From positions 1 through 6,743 of the forward strand of contig JAGVGV010000737.1 of the NCBI GenBank assembly GCA_020056895.1: DNA of 6,743 bases. The letters are read 5' to 3'. Source of the stretch: Deltaproteobacteria bacterium. Its GTDB lineage: Bacteria > Desulfobacterota > Desulfarculia > Adiutricales > JAGVGV01. Made by a program: the position numbers and the translations under genes. Under the pieces are notes generated by a model, which was not told where the DNA came from, made no database searches, and saw only the letters and a program-made list of their open reading frames with translations. Of the stretch, positions 5,893 through 6,743 are shown in pieces (position 1 is the first letter of the stretch; every line of letters begins with the position of its first letter).

Positions 5893-5920
5893 AGGTGTCG
5901 AACTGCTTGCCGTAACACCT
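5893..5920. repeat. Short inverted repeat between convergent genes
   Basis: AGGTGT (5893-5898) and ACACCT (5915-5920) form a 6-bp stem with a 16-base loop. It is weak alone, but it lies 14 bases from the larger hairpin at 5935-5971, and the two may form one paired element. No T-run follows on either strand. Confidence 0.35.
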
Positions 5921-5934
5921 GGGTTCCCGCTTTC

Positions 5935-5971
5935 GGGCTGGTTCCCGGGGCTCCGGCTTGGGTACCAGCCC
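5935..5971. repeat. 37-base near-perfect hairpin, REP-like, between convergent genes
   Basis: Bases 5935-5949 pair with 5957-5971 at 14 of 15 positions (one T/T mismatch at 5943/5963, two G-U pairs) around a 7-base loop. GGTTCCCG occurs at 5922-5929 and again at 5940-5947, and CCCG/CGGG at 5926-5929 and 5934-5937 gives a competing small hairpin. The element lies 58 bases beyond the stop of the minus-strand transporter and 105 beyond the gntR stop. No U-run supports intrinsic termination. From memory, GGTTCCC…GGG-ACC hairpins of this look occur as dispersed repeats in several bacteria, so a REP-type element is possible. Confidence 0.55.
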
Positions 5972-6028
5972 TAAATGTACTAAAGTTGAGAATAGGAACC
6001 AATCACAAAACTCCTTGTAGCTCCCCCC

Positions 6029-6743
6029 TCACCGCCTCTCGAACTGAACGATCACCACGGCGGACAGGATGGTCAGGCCGCCCGCGATCTGGATCGGCGT
6101 CATCCGTTCACCCAGCAGAATATAGGCCAGCACGGCCGTCAGGACCGGTTCCAACGTGGCCAAAAGGCTCACGATGCTGACCGGCAGGTAGTTCATGGAC
6201 ATCACGTACAGCCCAAAACCCAGCACGGTGGGAATGGACAGCACCAGAAAAACGATCCAGCCGTTCACGGGCAAGTGGGGAAACAGATCGGCCGGCGATC
6301 CCGCCGCCCCCGGAATCATGGGCATCAAATTATACAAAAGCGTGAAAAACCCGCCGAAGGCGAAGGAATAGAACATCGACGTCCAGGGGTTGATGTTCCG
6401 CTTCGAAGCCGCCTTGCCGATCAGGTTGTACCCCGCGAACGATACGCCCGAAAGAATGCCGGTGGCTATGCCCCAGGGGTTCAGCGCCCAAACCTCCGGG
6501 CGATACGCTTCCGTCACCAGAATGCATCCGGTCAGGCTCAAGATCACGGCCGTTATTTTATGCCCCCCCAGTTTTTCATCAAAAAACTTCCAGGCCAAAA
6601 CCGCCGTGAACCCCGCCGAACTATAGGCCAGAACCGTGGCCACGGCCGCGCCGTTCACCTTGACCGACAATATCCATATGGAATTGAACAGCGACAGAAC
6701 CAGGCCGAACCAGATGTAAAACCAAACCTCGTCGGGCCGGACG
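6029..6743 (-). CDS. EamA / drug-metabolite transporter family permease (N-terminus beyond the right edge)
   Basis: The frame is open from base 6742 to the TGA at 6031-6029, giving 237 residues of an inner-membrane protein whose start is not in the window. About eight hydrophobic segments are visible, consistent with loss of the first two of the ten typical of this family. The end of the first EamA repeat is seen in AAVATVLAYSSAGFTAVLAW then FFDEKL. The equivalent of the second repeat is VSIVSLLATLEPVLTAVLAY then ILLGERM; this internal duplication is the family hallmark. The C-terminus FERR is basic, as expected for a cytoplasmic end. EamA proteins export or import amino acids, metabolites or drugs; the substrate cannot be told here. 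The TTG at 6670 is not the real start, because clear coding sequence and a membrane segment continue upstream of it. It is convergent with gntR, with no visible functional tie. Confidence 0.9.
   Translation of the reverse strand, partial: VRPDEVWFYIWFGLVLSLFNSIWILSVKVNGAAVATVLAYSSAGFTAVLAWKFFDEKLGGHKITAVILSLTGCILVTEAYRPEVWALNPWGIATGILSGVSFAGYNLIGKAASKRNINPWTSMFYSFAFGGFFTLLYNLMPMIPGAAGSPADLFPHLPVNGWIVFLVLSIPTVLGFGLYVMSMNYLPVSIVSLLATLEPVLTAVLAYILLGERMTPIQIAGGLTILSAVVIVQFERR

Noticed and set aside
5885..6028. CRISPR array or tRNA in the convergent intergenic space
   Set aside because: Repeats are only 6-8 bases and not regularly spaced, and no cloverleaf with a T-loop or CCA-type end can be drawn.
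6668..6670. TTG as start of the EamA transporter
   Set aside because: The frame continues upstream to the window edge with a further hydrophobic segment, so the gene is cut by the window rather than starting here.

Overview
The window is GC-rich bacterial DNA with a strong G/C preference at third codon positions. A GntR regulator of the FCD group, a hexameric-type NADP glutamate dehydrogenase and an unusual receiver / pyruvate-phosphate-dikinase-like protein occur together. This gene mix would fit a Desulfobacterota (former deltaproteobacterial) anaerobe. That placement is an inference from gene style and is not proven by any marker gene.

Left edge (1-487, minus strand): the first 76 codons of a periplasmic substrate-binding protein of the thiamine ABC transporter type, preceded by a complete control leader. 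Reading leftward, this holds a sigma-70-like promoter (458-487), a TPP riboswitch aptamer (341-438), an intrinsic terminator (297-322) and a ribosome binding site (236-240). This is a thiamine uptake unit switched off by thiamine pyrophosphate through premature termination.

Gene-free stretch 229-669 (441 bases): besides that leader it holds an 8-base direct repeat around the thi -35 box, a G-rich strip, and a divergent rightward promoter (588-615). A perfect palindrome (614-624) overlaps the -10 and start point of that promoter and fits the FadR-subfamily GntR operator pattern TNGTNNNACNA.

Centre (670-5830, plus strand): three genes in one direction, probably one transcription unit. They are (i) a 987-residue protein with a degenerate receiver, an intact receiver, a complete PPDK/PEP-synthase-type ATP-grasp domain and a C-terminal domain I do not recognise, lacking the phosphohistidine and PEP-binding domains; (ii) gdhA; (iii) an FCD-type GntR regulator. 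The two gaps of 92 and 86 bases each contain a strong hairpin without a U-run. My working model is that the regulator controls this unit at the palindrome at 614-624, linking phosphorylation-dependent signalling, PEP/pyruvate metabolism and ammonium assimilation. This is a hypothesis.

Right part (5831-6743): a 198-base space between convergent genes holds a 37-base near-perfect hairpin and a smaller inverted repeat, possibly a REP-like element. It is followed on the minus strand by an EamA/DMT-family membrane transporter that runs off the right edge. I see no tRNA, rRNA, CRISPR array, transposase or phage gene.
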